This document shows, in pieces, positions 1 through 7,407 of a DNA stretch of 9,065 nucleotides. Within the stretch, counting starts at the first letter, position 1, and every line of letters begins with the position of its first letter. Position numbers and translations under genes: made by a program. Below the pieces are notes generated by a model. That model saw nothing but the letters and a program-made list of their open reading frames with translations. It was not told where the DNA came from and did no database searches. The stretch is from Halanaerobiaceae bacterium (GTDB taxonomy: Bacteria > Bacillota_F > Halanaerobiia > Halanaerobiales > CSSED10-376): positions 1 through 9,065 of the forward strand of contig PWOK01000213.1 of NCBI GenBank assembly GCA_003557445.1, given 5' to 3'.

Positions 1-183
1 GATGAAATAGATCAGGAGATCAGAAAAAAACAGCTTTTAAATTATCTACAGAGTATATTAAGCAGGTCAACCTCCGGTCTTTATTTAGCTGATAGTTATT
101 TAAACAGTCATGGCTGGGAACAGGAAGGACAGTTATATGAATGGATACAATCCTATCCAGAGGGAGGTATAGATAATGATTAA
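1..183 (+). CDS. C-terminal end of an unidentified protein (5' truncated)
   Basis: Reading frame 1 is open from the first base to a TAA at 181-183 and gives the last 60 residues of a protein whose start lies outside the window. The fragment is hydrophilic, with a charged helix-like beginning (DEIDQEIRKKQLLNYLQ) and an aromatic end containing SHGWEQ and YEWIQSYPEGG. I do not recognise the family. The reading is supported by its ending: the stop overlaps the start of the helicase gene in the eight bases ATGATTAA, and the helicase ribosome binding site lies inside this gene. That arrangement is typical of translationally coupled genes, so a role linked to the helicase and nuclease downstream is inferred but not shown. 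Confidence 0.7.
   Translation, partial: DEIDQEIRKKQLLNYLQSILSRSTSGLYLADSYLNSHGWEQEGQLYEWIQSYPEGGIDND
162..167 (+). promoter_or_regulatory. Ribosome binding site of the helicase gene
   Basis: GGGAGG lies eight bases before the ATG at 176, inside the last codons of the preceding gene. It fixes the helicase start at 176 and supports translational coupling to the upstream gene. Confidence 0.75.
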
Positions 184-2416
184 ACTTAGACCTGGACAGG
201 AAAAAGTTGTGGATTTTCGGAAGGGATATATGGCTGTACCTGCTGTACCAGGTGCTGGAAAGACAACAGTTCTTGCCTATTTAACAGCTGAACTTATTGA
301 AAAAGGATTTAGTACTAAAGGAAAGATATTGATTGTTACCTATATGAATTCAGCTGTTTCTAATTTTAGAAAAAAAATAAGTGATTTTCTTAAAGATAGA
401 AATTTACCGGGAAACAGGGGTTATGAAGTAAGAACCCTGCATTCTCTGGCTCTAAATATATTAAAAGAAAAACCAGAAAACCTTTTAATAAATGAAGATT
501 TTACAATAATTGATTCTGCTAATAAAGGCAGGTTGTTAAGGGATGCTATCGAAGAGTGGATCAGAGATAATAGAAAAGATTTTTTAAAATATATTGATTA
601 TGATTCCAGTAATTCAGGTTATAATAAAGCACTGGAAAGATGGAAAGAAGAAGATTTTCCTCGATTTATTAATTCAATTATTTCACACTTTAAAATACTT
701 GGTCTGGATAGAAAAAAAATAAAAAGTATATGGTCTAAAGATTATCAAAATTCTTATTTAAACTGGGCTTTTAATATTTTTATTAAATATGATAAACTCC
801 TTGATTCTCAGGGTTTGATTGATTTTGATGATCTAATAGTACAGGCCTATAATTTGCTTGAAAAAGACCAAAAGCTCTGTGCAAGGCTGAGGAATAAATA
901 TAGTTATATATTTGAAGATGAAGCTCAGGATTCAAATAGATTACTGGAAAAAATACTGCTTCAACTGGCAGGAGAAAATGGGAATTTGATACGGGTTGGG
1001 GACTCCAACCAGGCTATTATGGGTACTTTTACTTCTGCTGATCCGGAAATTTTCAGGAGATTTACTGAGAGAAAAGATGTTGAAACTTCATCAATACTTT
1101 ATTCTTCAAGAAGTACAGAACAAATCCTGGGACTGGCCAATTATCTGGTAAAATGGTCTGTCAATGAACATCCCCAAAAAGAATGCAGACAGGCCCTGGA
1201 AGAAAAATATATTTATCCGGTACCAGATGATGATCTCTCACCAAACCCGGAAACTGATGGTTATACTATAGCTGCCAGAACTTTTTCCACATCTAAAAAA
1301 GAAATTACTGCTATCTCCAGACTGGCTGCTGAACATGTCAGAGAAAATCCTGATAAAACAACTGCCATCCTGGTTCCTGCTAATTATATTATGGAATCCC
1401 TTTCTGAAAAACTGGATCAATATCAGGTCGAATATAAATTAATAAAAAGAGATAAGGATAAGTATTTAAAGATAATTAATGATTTTACAGATTTATTAAA
1501 CTATCTGGCTGAACCACATAAAAGGAATAAATTCATGAAAATTTTCAATAATGTTATCTTAAACTATTTATATAATGAAAAAGAACAACAGGAAGATGAA
1601 ACAAATTTTATGGAAAAAGTGTTTACTGCATATGATTTACGGGAATTAATCTATCCAGTGGAAGGGGATAAATGCTGTGAGAAGAAATGTCTTAACAAAT
1701 TAATTAAAGATAAGAATTTATCTGTTTTAAATGATCTAGTTAAAAAATTGAGATTATGGATTGAAGCCAGTGTCAGTCTTCCTCCTGATGAGTTAATTCT
1801 TTTTCTGGCAGAGGAATTAAAACTGAACACTGAAGAAATGGCAGTAGCCCAGAATATGGCCCTGCAAATCGGACAGAAACTCAGCAATAATCCACACTGG
1901 AAGTTATATGAAATAGCTGCTGAAATACCTTTGATGGAAGAAACATGGAAAAATTTTGCCCGTAAACTGGATGAAAGAAAAGGTTTTGAACCAGAACCCG
2001 GTGTAATAACTCTGACAACAGTTCATAAGGCTAAAGGATTGGAATGGGATACAGTTTATTTAACATTTTTAAGTGATGATTATTATCCCTCAACTCTTGA
2101 TTCTCGTTTCAGGGCAGAGCATTATTATCTAAAAGATGAATTCAGTAATCCCCTGGCTCTGGCCCGGGCCAGCCTGAATAATCTTCTTAACTCTGAAACT
2201 ATGGAAACACCTCAGAAAGAGGCCAATATAGAAACAATATCTGAAAAGCTTAGACTGCTTTATGTGGGTATTACCAGGGCAAAAATAAATCTGCTTTTAA
2301 GTACTCACCGGGAAATAATATATGATAATGGTAATAGCAAAAAAGTTAATCAATGCCATCCTTTTATAGCTTTAAAATCTTTTATTGAAAAAGAAAGGGA
2401 TAAATATGTTAAATAA
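176..2416 (+). CDS. UvrD/PcrA-like superfamily 1 DNA helicase
   Basis: Predicted 746-residue ATP-driven 3'-5' DNA translocase/helicase of superfamily 1A, cytoplasmic. The motifs are complete and in order: Q motif near Gln8 (RPGQ), Walker A AVPGAGKTT at 23-31, motif Ib TLHSLA at 87-92, Walker B DEAQD at 248-252, motif III VGDSNQAI at 274-281, an arginine of motif IV at 312 (YSSRS), motif V TTVHKAKGLEWD at 614-625 and motif VI RLLYVGITRAK at 693-703. Catalysis therefore looks intact. The length is close to UvrD/PcrA, but motif III (NQAIMGTFTSADPE) is unlike UvrD proper. It recalls a helicase subfamily I associate with cyanobacteria and some Firmicutes. No nuclease domain is fused; a separate nuclease gene overlaps its end. 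The start ATG has a good ribosome binding site at 162-167. The precise role (end resection, repair or defence) is inferred from context. Not assigned as uvrD or pcrA. Confidence 0.93.
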   Translation: MIKLRPGQEKVVDFRKGYMAVPAVPGAGKTTVLAYLTAELIEKGFSTKGKILIVTYMNSAVSNFRKKISDFLKDRNLPGNRGYEVRTLHSLALNILKEKPENLLINEDFTIIDSANKGRLLRDAIEEWIRDNRKDFLKYIDYDSSNSGYNKALERWKEEDFPRFINSIISHFKILGLDRKKIKSIWSKDYQNSYLNWAFNIFIKYDKLLDSQGLIDFDDLIVQAYNLLEKDQKLCARLRNKYSYIFEDEAQDSNRLLEKILLQLAGENGNLIRVGDSNQAIMGTFTSADPEIFRRFTERKDVETSSILYSSRSTEQILGLANYLVKWSVNEHPQKECRQALEEKYIYPVPDDDLSPNPETDGYTIAARTFSTSKKEITAISRLAAEHVRENPDKTTAILVPANYIMESLSEKLDQYQVEYKLIKRDKDKYLKIINDFTDLLNYLAEPHKRNKFMKIFNNVILNYLYNEKEQQEDETNFMEKVFTAYDLRELIYPVEGDKCCEKKCLNKLIKDKNLSVLNDLVKKLRLWIEASVSLPPDELILFLAEELKLNTEEMAVAQNMALQIGQKLSNNPHWKLYEIAAEIPLMEETWKNFARKLDERKGFEPEPGVITLTTVHKAKGLEWDTVYLTFLSDDYYPSTLDSRFRAEHYYLKDEFSNPLALARASLNNLLNSETMETPQKEANIETISEKLRLLYVGITRAKINLLLSTHREIIYDNGNSKKVNQCHPFIALKSFIEKERDKYVK
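2392..2399 (+). promoter_or_regulatory. Ribosome binding site deciding the nuclease start
   Basis: AGAAAGGG, matching the 16S anti-Shine-Dalgarno complement over AGAAAGG, ends six bases before the ATG at 2406. An in-frame TTG at 2385 lies upstream of this site and has no comparable site of its own, so ATG 2406 is preferred. Confidence 0.65.
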
Positions 2417-3167
2417 TGATTTAGAACAATTTTATTTCAGTCAGTCAGCTCTGTCTGTTTTTGATAAATGTACTTTAAAATTTCGTTATCGTTATCTTGA
2501 TGGTCTTTTCTGGCCACAGGACTGGGGTGGTAATCAAAAACAACAGCAGATAATTGAGAAAGGGAAAACATTTCACAAAATGGCCTATCGCTATTATGAT
2601 CGGGGTTATATTTCTCAGGGGGATTTTATTGATCATCAATTAAAAAAATGGTTTAATAATTTAAAAGAATTTAGACCTTATGAAAAAGATAAAGACTTTA
2701 AACCTGAATATGAGCTGAGAATAAATAAAAATCAGATTAAATTACTGGCCAAATATGATCTTTTATATACAGACAAAAAAAACAATCAGATAATAATATA
2801 TGACTGGAAAACCAACCAGAGAAAATTAATGAAAAACAAATTATTAAACAATTATCAAACCCTTGTCTATCTATTTGTTTTATATCAGGCAGGGAAATTT
2901 TATCTTCCTGTGGATGATCTTAAAATCTCTCAGATAAAAATTGTTTACTGGAATCCCCGTTATCCTCAAAAAGTAGTAAAAATTAAATATACAAACAGTA
3001 TGTATAAAAAGGCAGAAGAAAAAATAACCTCACTGATTAAAAAAATAAAAGATTATGATTATCAGGATTTTCATAAGACCAGTGATCGTCAGCTATGTCA
3101 GTATTGTGAATACAGACCTATTTGTTATGGGAAAGAGGCATCAGAAATAAGGGTGGAGGAGGAATGA
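2406..3167 (+). CDS. Stand-alone RecB/AddB-type PD-(D/E)XK nuclease with predicted 4Fe-4S cluster
   Basis: Predicted 253-residue single-domain nuclease of the RecB/AddB/Cas4 group. Visible core motifs are Gly53-x3-His57 (GKTFH), a conserved-looking acidic stretch around Glu101/Glu103, Asp118 (AKYDLL), Asp133-Trp-Lys135 (IIYDWKT) and Gln151-x3-Tyr155 (YQTLVY). Four cysteines are placed as in AddB and Cas4: Cys22 in SVFDKC before the core, then Cys231, Cys234 and Cys240 spaced C-x2-C-x5-C at the C-terminus. In that family they bind a 4Fe-4S cluster that staples the domain ends together. The gene overlaps the helicase by 11 bases, so the two are probably translated together and may form a complex that unwinds and degrades or processes DNA ends. 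A longer form starting at TTG 2385 is possible but less likely. Family assignment is firm; partner and biological role are inferred. Confidence 0.9.
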   Translation: MLNNDLEQFYFSQSALSVFDKCTLKFRYRYLDGLFWPQDWGGNQKQQQIIEKGKTFHKMAYRYYDRGYISQGDFIDHQLKKWFNNLKEFRPYEKDKDFKPEYELRINKNQIKLLAKYDLLYTDKKNNQIIIYDWKTNQRKLMKNKLLNNYQTLVYLFVLYQAGKFYLPVDDLKISQIKIVYWNPRYPQKVVKIKYTNSMYKKAEEKITSLIKKIKDYDYQDFHKTSDRQLCQYCEYRPICYGKEASEIRVEEE

Positions 3168-3172
3168 AATAG
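3155..3172 (+). other. In-frame mini-ORF ATG-AAA-TAG with GGAGGAGG before the ribokinase
   Basis: GGAGGAGG at 3155-3162 is followed by ATG at 3164, which overlaps the nuclease stop codon as ATGA. This ATG is in the same frame as the ribokinase but is closed after one more codon by TAG at 3170-3172. It may be a short leader, a relic of an older start, or chance: GGAGGAGG also encodes the last glutamates of the nuclease, and its spacing to ATG is short. Confidence 0.4.
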
Positions 3173-3184
3173 AAAGGTAGTGAT
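3171..3184 (+). promoter_or_regulatory. Extended ribosome binding site supporting a TTG start
   Basis: AGAAAGGTAGTGAT matches the extended Shine-Dalgarno consensus AGAAAGGAGGTGAT at 12 of 14 bases and ends three bases before TTG 3188. It is the main nucleotide evidence for the non-ATG start of the ribokinase. Confidence 0.65.
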
Positions 3185-3187
3185 ATT

Positions 3188-4102
3188 TTGAAACAAAATA
3201 TTTTGGTTATAGGAAGTATGAATATGGATCTGGTAGTTAAGACTGAAGATTTTCCCCGTACAGGAGAAACTGTTTTTGGTAATAAATTTGAATTTAAATG
3301 TGGTGGCAAGGGAGCCAATCAGGCTTTAACAATTGCAAAACTGGGGGGGTTTGTAAATTTTATTGGAGCCTGTGGCAGGGATGAATTTGGTGATCGTCTA
3401 ATTAAAAAGTTAAACAAACATGGAGTTAATACTGATGATGTTTTCAGGGTTGATAAAAAAACAGGTATAGCCTTAATTTCTATTGATAATAAGGGAAATA
3501 ACAAAATTATTGTAGTACCCGGGGCTAACAATGAATTGAGTATAACAGGAATTGATAATATTAGGGAAAAATTCAAAAGAACAGATTTGCTATTACTGCA
3601 GCTGGAAATTCCTTTAAAAACAGTTATAAGGCTGATTGAGTTAGCAGCTGAATATAATACAAGAATCATTCTTGATCCTGCACCGGCAGCTGTTTTACCG
3701 GATTATATTTATCAATATATAAGTTATATAACTCCAAATGAAAGTGAGTTAAATCATTTAATGAAAAATCATAAATATTTCAGTATAGATGAAACGATTA
3801 ATCACCTACTTTCCTGTGGTCTGGAGGGAGTTATTCTCACCAGAGGAGAAAAAGGTGTTAAATTCTTTTCCCGGGAATCAGAAACCGAGATTCCTGCCTA
3901 CAATGTTAGGGCAGTTGATACTACAGCTGCCGGGGATGTATTTGCTGGTAGTTTTGCTTTTGGCTTACAACAGGGCTGGAATCCTCTGAAAGCCATCAAA
4001 TTTGCCAGTAAAGCTGCGGCTATATCAGTACAAAAACTTGGTGCTCAGGCATCAATTCCTGCTATGGAGGAAATTAAGAAATTTAAAGAAGAAAAAAATT
4101 AA
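3188..4102 (+). CDS. rbsK: Ribokinase (PfkB-family sugar kinase)
   Basis: Predicted 304-residue cytoplasmic kinase that phosphorylates ribose to ribose 5-phosphate with ATP. Ribokinase signatures are clear: GSMNMD at 9-14, GGKGANQA at 39-46, TPNESEL in the middle, the TRGEKG strand, and DTTAAGD at 244-250 with Asp250 as the predicted catalytic base and anion hole. The length agrees with RbsK of other bacteria (about 300-310). Starting at TTG 3188 gives the usual short N-terminus before the first strand; no in-frame ATG upstream escapes the TAG at 3170. No ribose transporter, RbsD or LacI-type regulator is visible nearby, so another pentose or a deoxy-sugar cannot be excluded. It lies 20 bases after the nuclease gene and is likely co-transcribed with it despite the unrelated function. 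A run of seven G at 3343-3349 is a possible slippage or sequencing-error site. Confidence 0.9.
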   Translation: MKQNILVIGSMNMDLVVKTEDFPRTGETVFGNKFEFKCGGKGANQALTIAKLGGFVNFIGACGRDEFGDRLIKKLNKHGVNTDDVFRVDKKTGIALISIDNKGNNKIIVVPGANNELSITGIDNIREKFKRTDLLLLQLEIPLKTVIRLIELAAEYNTRIILDPAPAAVLPDYIYQYISYITPNESELNHLMKNHKYFSIDETINHLLSCGLEGVILTRGEKGVKFFSRESETEIPAYNVRAVDTTAAGDVFAGSFAFGLQQGWNPLKAIKFASKAAAISVQKLGAQASIPAMEEIKKFKEEKN

Positions 4103-4123
4103 AATAAAGAGAAATAAGTTTAT

Positions 4124-4152
4124 TTGTAGAATGGTAATTGTTAAGATATAAT
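4124..4152 (+). promoter_or_regulatory. Putative sigma-A promoter for the rung-repeat membrane protein
   Basis: TTGTAG at 4124-4129 and a perfect TATAAT at 4147-4152 are separated by 17 bases. The -35 element is weak (only TTG matches TTGACA), while the -10 and spacing are ideal. Transcription would start near 4159, about 38 bases before the ATG at 4198. It lies in the longest intergenic gap of the window (4103-4197), where a new transcription unit would be expected. The genome's A+T richness makes chance matches easy. Confidence 0.5.
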
Positions 4153-4186
4153 TAAAATAAAGAGGATAGATAATCTTAAAAGAAAT

Positions 4187-4192
4187 GGGTGA
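4187..4192 (+). promoter_or_regulatory. Ribosome binding site deciding the start at 4198
   Basis: GGGTGA (followed by T) matches the GGTGAT part of the anti-Shine-Dalgarno complement and lies five bases before ATG 4198. The in-frame GTG at 4189 sits inside this site, so it is not the likely start. Confidence 0.6.
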
Positions 4193-4197
4193 TAAAA

Positions 4198-5070
4198 ATG
4201 AAAAAATATTATTTTTTTGCATTAATTTTGATGATTTTTGTTTTGATATCAATACCAGTAAGGGCTGAACTGGACATAACACTGGATCAGGATGGAAATA
4301 ATGTTGTTAAAATTATGGGAGATATACATATTCCTGAAGAAAGAGTTGTAACCGGTGATGTTGTTGCTATACTGGGAGATATTAAGGTTGATGGACGGGT
4401 AGGAGGAGATGTAGTAGCCATTATGGGTGATATAGAACTAAATAATGAAATTAGTGGTAACTTAATATCAATAATGGGTAAAGTTATAGAGGGTCCAGAA
4501 GCAGCTGTGATGGGTTCCCGAAGTATAGTCAATGTAGGTGATATAAACATCAGGTGGCCCATTGGTATGCTTCGTTTTGTACGGTGGAATTATAGAATTT
4601 TCCAGTTGTTTATATTATTTGGACTGGCAGTAGTAGTATTTTCTATGATGCCCCAGCAGCAAAGAAATATGGCACAATCAATTGAAAAAGCCCCTGTTAG
4701 AAAGCTTTTAATTGGATTTATTAGTTTTTTAATTCTGCCAGTAATATTTGTTCTCTTTTTAATATCCATTATAGGGATTCCTTTTATTCCCTTTTTAATT
4801 ATTACTATTGTAATATTTAGATTTATAGGTTATGTAGCTATTGTCTATTTTGCAGGAAACAGAATAACAGCTGTGGGCAAATTAGAACCTAATATATATC
4901 TTAAATTATTAATTGGTGTTGCAGCTTTATGGGTACTTAATATGGTACCTTTATTTGATATATTATTTTATCTGCTGTTAACATTTTTGGCACTGGGAAC
5001 AATTATTGATACCAGATTTGGTACCAATAAACCATGGTTTAATAGATCTGAAGTAGTTAAGGAAAAATAA
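4198..5070 (+). CDS. Secreted/membrane protein with bactofilin-like rung repeats and C-terminal membrane helices
   Basis: Predicted 290 residues, function unknown. A signal peptide is visible (residues 1-23, KK followed by a hydrophobic stretch, ending in PVRA before Glu24). Residues 33-106 hold four successive rungs of roughly 17-20 residues beginning at Gly33, Gly53, Gly70 and Gly87. Each has the pattern G-[DN]-x-[VI]-x-x-[IL]-x-G-[DK], for example GDVVAILGDIKVDG. This is the style of beta-helical polymer-forming (bactofilin-like) domains. Hydrophobic helices follow at about 134-151, 170-192, 196-219 and 236-270, the last possibly two helices. The rungs would lie outside the membrane if the signal peptide is used. 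Many bacteria have uncharacterised proteins of this build, sometimes annotated as polymer-forming cytoskeletal proteins; an envelope role is inferred. ATG 4198 is chosen over GTG 4189 because of the ribosome binding site. A likely promoter lies upstream, and the gene may be transcribed with fxsA. Confidence 0.82.
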   Translation: MKKYYFFALILMIFVLISIPVRAELDITLDQDGNNVVKIMGDIHIPEERVVTGDVVAILGDIKVDGRVGGDVVAIMGDIELNNEISGNLISIMGKVIEGPEAAVMGSRSIVNVGDINIRWPIGMLRFVRWNYRIFQLFILFGLAVVVFSMMPQQQRNMAQSIEKAPVRKLLIGFISFLILPVIFVLFLISIIGIPFIPFLIITIVIFRFIGYVAIVYFAGNRITAVGKLEPNIYLKLLIGVAALWVLNMVPLFDILFYLLLTFLALGTIIDTRFGTNKPWFNRSEVVKEK

Positions 5071-5099
5071 ATTATAACTTAAGAAAGAGCTGATTTAAT

Positions 5100-5573
5100 A
5101 TGTTAATTAAGCTAATTATTCTTTTTTCAATAATCCCGATTATTGAACTGGCTATATTAATACAAGTAGGGACCTATGCAGGGGTATTATTTACTGTATT
5201 ATTAGTAGCCCTGACAGGGGTAGTAGGAGTTTCTCTGGCTAAAATTCAGGGTTTACTTGTTATTACAAAGATTAAGAGAGATCTTAATCAGGGAAAAATT
5301 CCTGCTGATGATTTAATTGGAGGTTTATTAATCTTAATCGGTGGAGTATTTTTACTGACACCGGGATTATTAACTGATATCACCGGTTTTGCCCTTATAT
5401 TACCGGGAAGCAGGTATTTTTTCACGAAAATCTTAAAAAATAAATTTAAAAAATATATTGGTAAACATATAACCTCCCATCAATTTGGTTTTTCCAGTGG
5501 TTCAGAAAAAAAAGAAACAGAAATAGATAATGATAATGTTATTGATATTGATTTTGAAGAGGAGGAAAAATAG
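5100..5573 (+). CDS. fxsA: FxsA-family membrane protein
   Basis: Predicted 157-residue inner-membrane protein of the FxsA family. In E. coli, overproduced FxsA relieves the exclusion of phage T7 by the F plasmid; its normal role is unknown. Family marks are Glu16 and the ILIQVG segment at 19-24 after the first hydrophobic stretch, a second helix at about 27-47 ending in AKIQG, Pro68 before a third hydrophobic segment (about 72-86), and TPGLLTD at 87-93 followed by a hydrophobic segment with LPGSR. The C-terminal 45 residues are soluble, first basic and then very acidic (ending FEEEEK), a variable tail in this family. It starts 29 bases after the preceding gene with a weak ribosome binding site (AAGAAAGAG) and ends eight bases before the radical SAM gene, so it probably belongs to the same transcript. 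Confidence 0.9.
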   Translation: MLIKLIILFSIIPIIELAILIQVGTYAGVLFTVLLVALTGVVGVSLAKIQGLLVITKIKRDLNQGKIPADDLIGGLLILIGGVFLLTPGLLTDITGFALILPGSRYFFTKILKNKFKKYIGKHITSHQFGFSSGSEKKETEIDNDNVIDIDFEEEEK

Positions 5574-5581
5574 TTAATATA

Positions 5582-7381
5582 ATGGATCGAGATAGATATA
5601 TGGTAATAAACAAAGAGGATATGCAAAATAGAGGCTGGCAACAGCTTGACTTTATAATTGTCTCCGGGGATGCATATGTGGATCACCCTTCATTTGGTAC
5701 AGCAATTATTTCCCGGGTACTTGAAGATGCCGGTTTTAAAGTGGGTATTATTGCCCAGCCTGACTGGAGAACAAATGAGGATTTTAAAAAACTGGGCCAG
5801 CCCAGACTTGCTTTTTTAGTAACAGCAGGTAATCTGGATTCAATGGTTAACCATTATTCAGTTAACAAAAACAAAAGAAGACAGGATGTTTATTCTCCTG
5901 GAGGGAAAAAGGGTAAAAGACCTGATAGAGCAACAATTGTATACTGTAATAAAATTAAAGAAGTCTATAGAAACACCCCTATAATAATTGGGGGACTGGA
6001 AGCCAGTTTGCGTAGATTTGCCTATTATGATTACTGGGATGATCAGGTAAGACGTTCTATAATGTTTGATAGCCGGGCTGATCTATTGGTTTATGGTATG
6101 GGAGAAAGACAGATAATAAGTATTGCAGAAAATCTGGATAATGGTCTGGATATAGAGTATATAAATCATATTCCCGGCACCTGTTATATAAAGGATAATC
6201 TTCAGGATATATATGGTTATCTGGAACTTGATTCTTATCAGGAGGTTAAATCTGATAAAAAGAAATATGCCCGTACTTTTATGAAACAGGAAGAACAACA
6301 GGACCCGGTTAGAGGGAAAATACTGGTTCAAAAACATCAAAATAGATATTTAATACAGAATCCACCGGCAATGCCCCTGGATAGAAAGATGATGGATCTT
6401 GTTTATTCTCTTCCCTATCAAAGGGATTATCATCCTGTTTATGAGTCACAGGGTGGAGTACCGGCCATTAAAGAAGTGAAATTTAGTATAACCAGTTCCC
6501 GGGGCTGTCCCGGTAGTTGTTCTTACTGTTCACTGACTTTTCATCAGGGAAGAATTGTCACCAGCCGCAGTAAGGAATCCATTATAGCTGAAGCAAAAAA
6601 AATCATTGCTGATGAAGAATTTAAAGGATATATCCATGATCTTGGTGGACCAACTGCCAATTTCCGTAATCCGGCCTGTGATAAACAGATCCGTAAAGGT
6701 AGCTGTCAAAAAAAACAGTGTTTATATCCTAAACCCTGTAATAATTTAGAAGTAGATCACAGTGAATACCTTGATATTTTACGTTCATTGAGGAACTTAG
6801 AAGGGGTAAAAAAAGTCTTTGTTAGATCAGGATTAAGATTTGACTATATAATGGCTGATGAAGATGATACTTTCTTAAGGGAATTGATTACCCATCATGT
6901 TAGTGGCCTCTTAAAAGTTGCTCCAGAACATGTAGCCCCTGAAGTCCTGGATTTAATGAGACGTCCAGATTGTGGTGTTTTTGAAAAATTTAGAAAGAAA
7001 TTTTACAGGATAACAAAAGAGGTAAAAAAGGAACAGTATTTAATTCCCTATCTAATATCAGGACATCCTGGTAGTACCCTGCATTCAGCCATCAAACTGG
7101 CAGAGTATTTAAGGGATATTGATCATCATCCAGAACAGGTACAGGATTTTTATCCCACACCGGGAACTCTTTCCACAACCATGTATTATACAGGTTATGA
7201 TCCCCGGACAATGGAAAAATTATATATACCTGATGAAAAAGAAAAAAGATTACAGAGAGCATTGTTACAGTATAAATATCCCCGTAATTATAATAAAGTT
7301 TATCAGGCACTAAAAAAAGCCGGCCGTGAGGATTTGATTGGTTATCATAAAAAAGCTTTAATAAGGCCGAAGAATAAATAA
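5582..7381 (+). CDS. ygiQ: YgiQ-family (UPF0313) radical SAM protein
   Basis: Predicted 599-residue cytoplasmic radical SAM iron-sulfur enzyme of unknown reaction. The N-terminal domain shows the YgiQ signatures [19 protein letters not shown] (17-35) and [17 protein letters not shown]. The radical SAM motif is Cys309-x3-Cys313-x2-Cys316 ([10 protein letters not shown]), which should bind the 4Fe-4S cluster that cleaves S-adenosylmethionine. A second group, Cys366, Cys375, Cys380 and Cys386, follows and is typical of the family. Later motifs include VAPEH, SGHPGS and [10 protein letters not shown]. coli YgiQ is longer at the C-terminus; shorter forms of about 600 residues are common. The start is not certain: ATG 5582 is 16 bases after GGAGG (5561-5565), longer than usual, and ATG 5600 would remove six residues without touching conserved sequence. 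The gene lies eight bases after fxsA. Confidence 0.93.
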   Translation: MDRDRYMVINKEDMQNRGWQQLDFIIVSGDAYVDHPSFGTAIISRVLEDAGFKVGIIAQPDWRTNEDFKKLGQPRLAFLVTAGNLDSMVNHYSVNKNKRRQDVYSPGGKKGKRPDRATIVYCNKIKEVYRNTPIIIGGLEASLRRFAYYDYWDDQVRRSIMFDSRADLLVYGMGERQIISIAENLDNGLDIEYINHIPGTCYIKDNLQDIYGYLELDSYQEVKSDKKKYARTFMKQEEQQDPVRGKILVQKHQNRYLIQNPPAMPLDRKMMDLVYSLPYQRDYHPVYESQGGVPAIKEVKFSITSSRGCPGSCSYCSLTFHQGRIVTSRSKESIIAEAKKIIADEEFKGYIHDLGGPTANFRNPACDKQIRKGSCQKKQCLYPKPCNNLEVDHSEYLDILRSLRNLEGVKKVFVRSGLRFDYIMADEDDTFLRELITHHVSGLLKVAPEHVAPEVLDLMRRPDCGVFEKFRKKFYRITKEVKKEQYLIPYLISGHPGSTLHSAIKLAEYLRDIDHHPEQVQDFYPTPGTLSTTMYYTGYDPRTMEKLYIPDEKEKRLQRALLQYKYPRNYNKVYQALKKAGREDLIGYHKKALIRPKNK

Positions 7382-7390
7382 TTTCCAGAA

Positions 7391-7397
7391 AAGAGGT
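7391..7397 (+). promoter_or_regulatory. Ribosome binding site of nagA
   Basis: AAGAGGT lies ten bases before ATG 7408 and supports this start. The 26-base gap after ygiQ leaves little room for a separate promoter, so read-through from ygiQ is likely. Confidence 0.55.
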
Positions 7398-7407
7398 ATA
7401 TTTTATC

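Noticed and set aside
1673..1690. Cys500, Cys501 and Cys505 in the helicase as a metal site
   Set aside because: There are only three cysteines in a poorly conserved-looking insert and no fourth ligand is evident nearby.
2385..2405. TTG 2385 as the nuclease start
   Set aside because: The ribosome binding site lies at 2392-2399, downstream of this TTG and correctly spaced for ATG 2406.
3319..3669. Minus-strand open frame of 116 codons within the ribokinase
   Set aside because: It lies fully opposite a well-supported gene, and its translation is low-complexity with no recognisable domain or ribosome binding site.
4112..4125. Inverted repeat AAATAAGTTTATTT after the ribokinase as a terminator
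   Set aside because: It has only A-T pairs and a two-base loop, so it cannot form a stable terminator hairpin.
4189..4197. GTG 4189 as the start of the rung-repeat protein
   Set aside because: It overlaps the ribosome binding site for ATG 4198, which gives a classical signal peptide beginning with Met-Lys-Lys.
5073..5078. TATAAC before fxsA as a -10 promoter element
   Set aside because: No -35-like sequence is found at the right distance, and the gap is only 29 bases.
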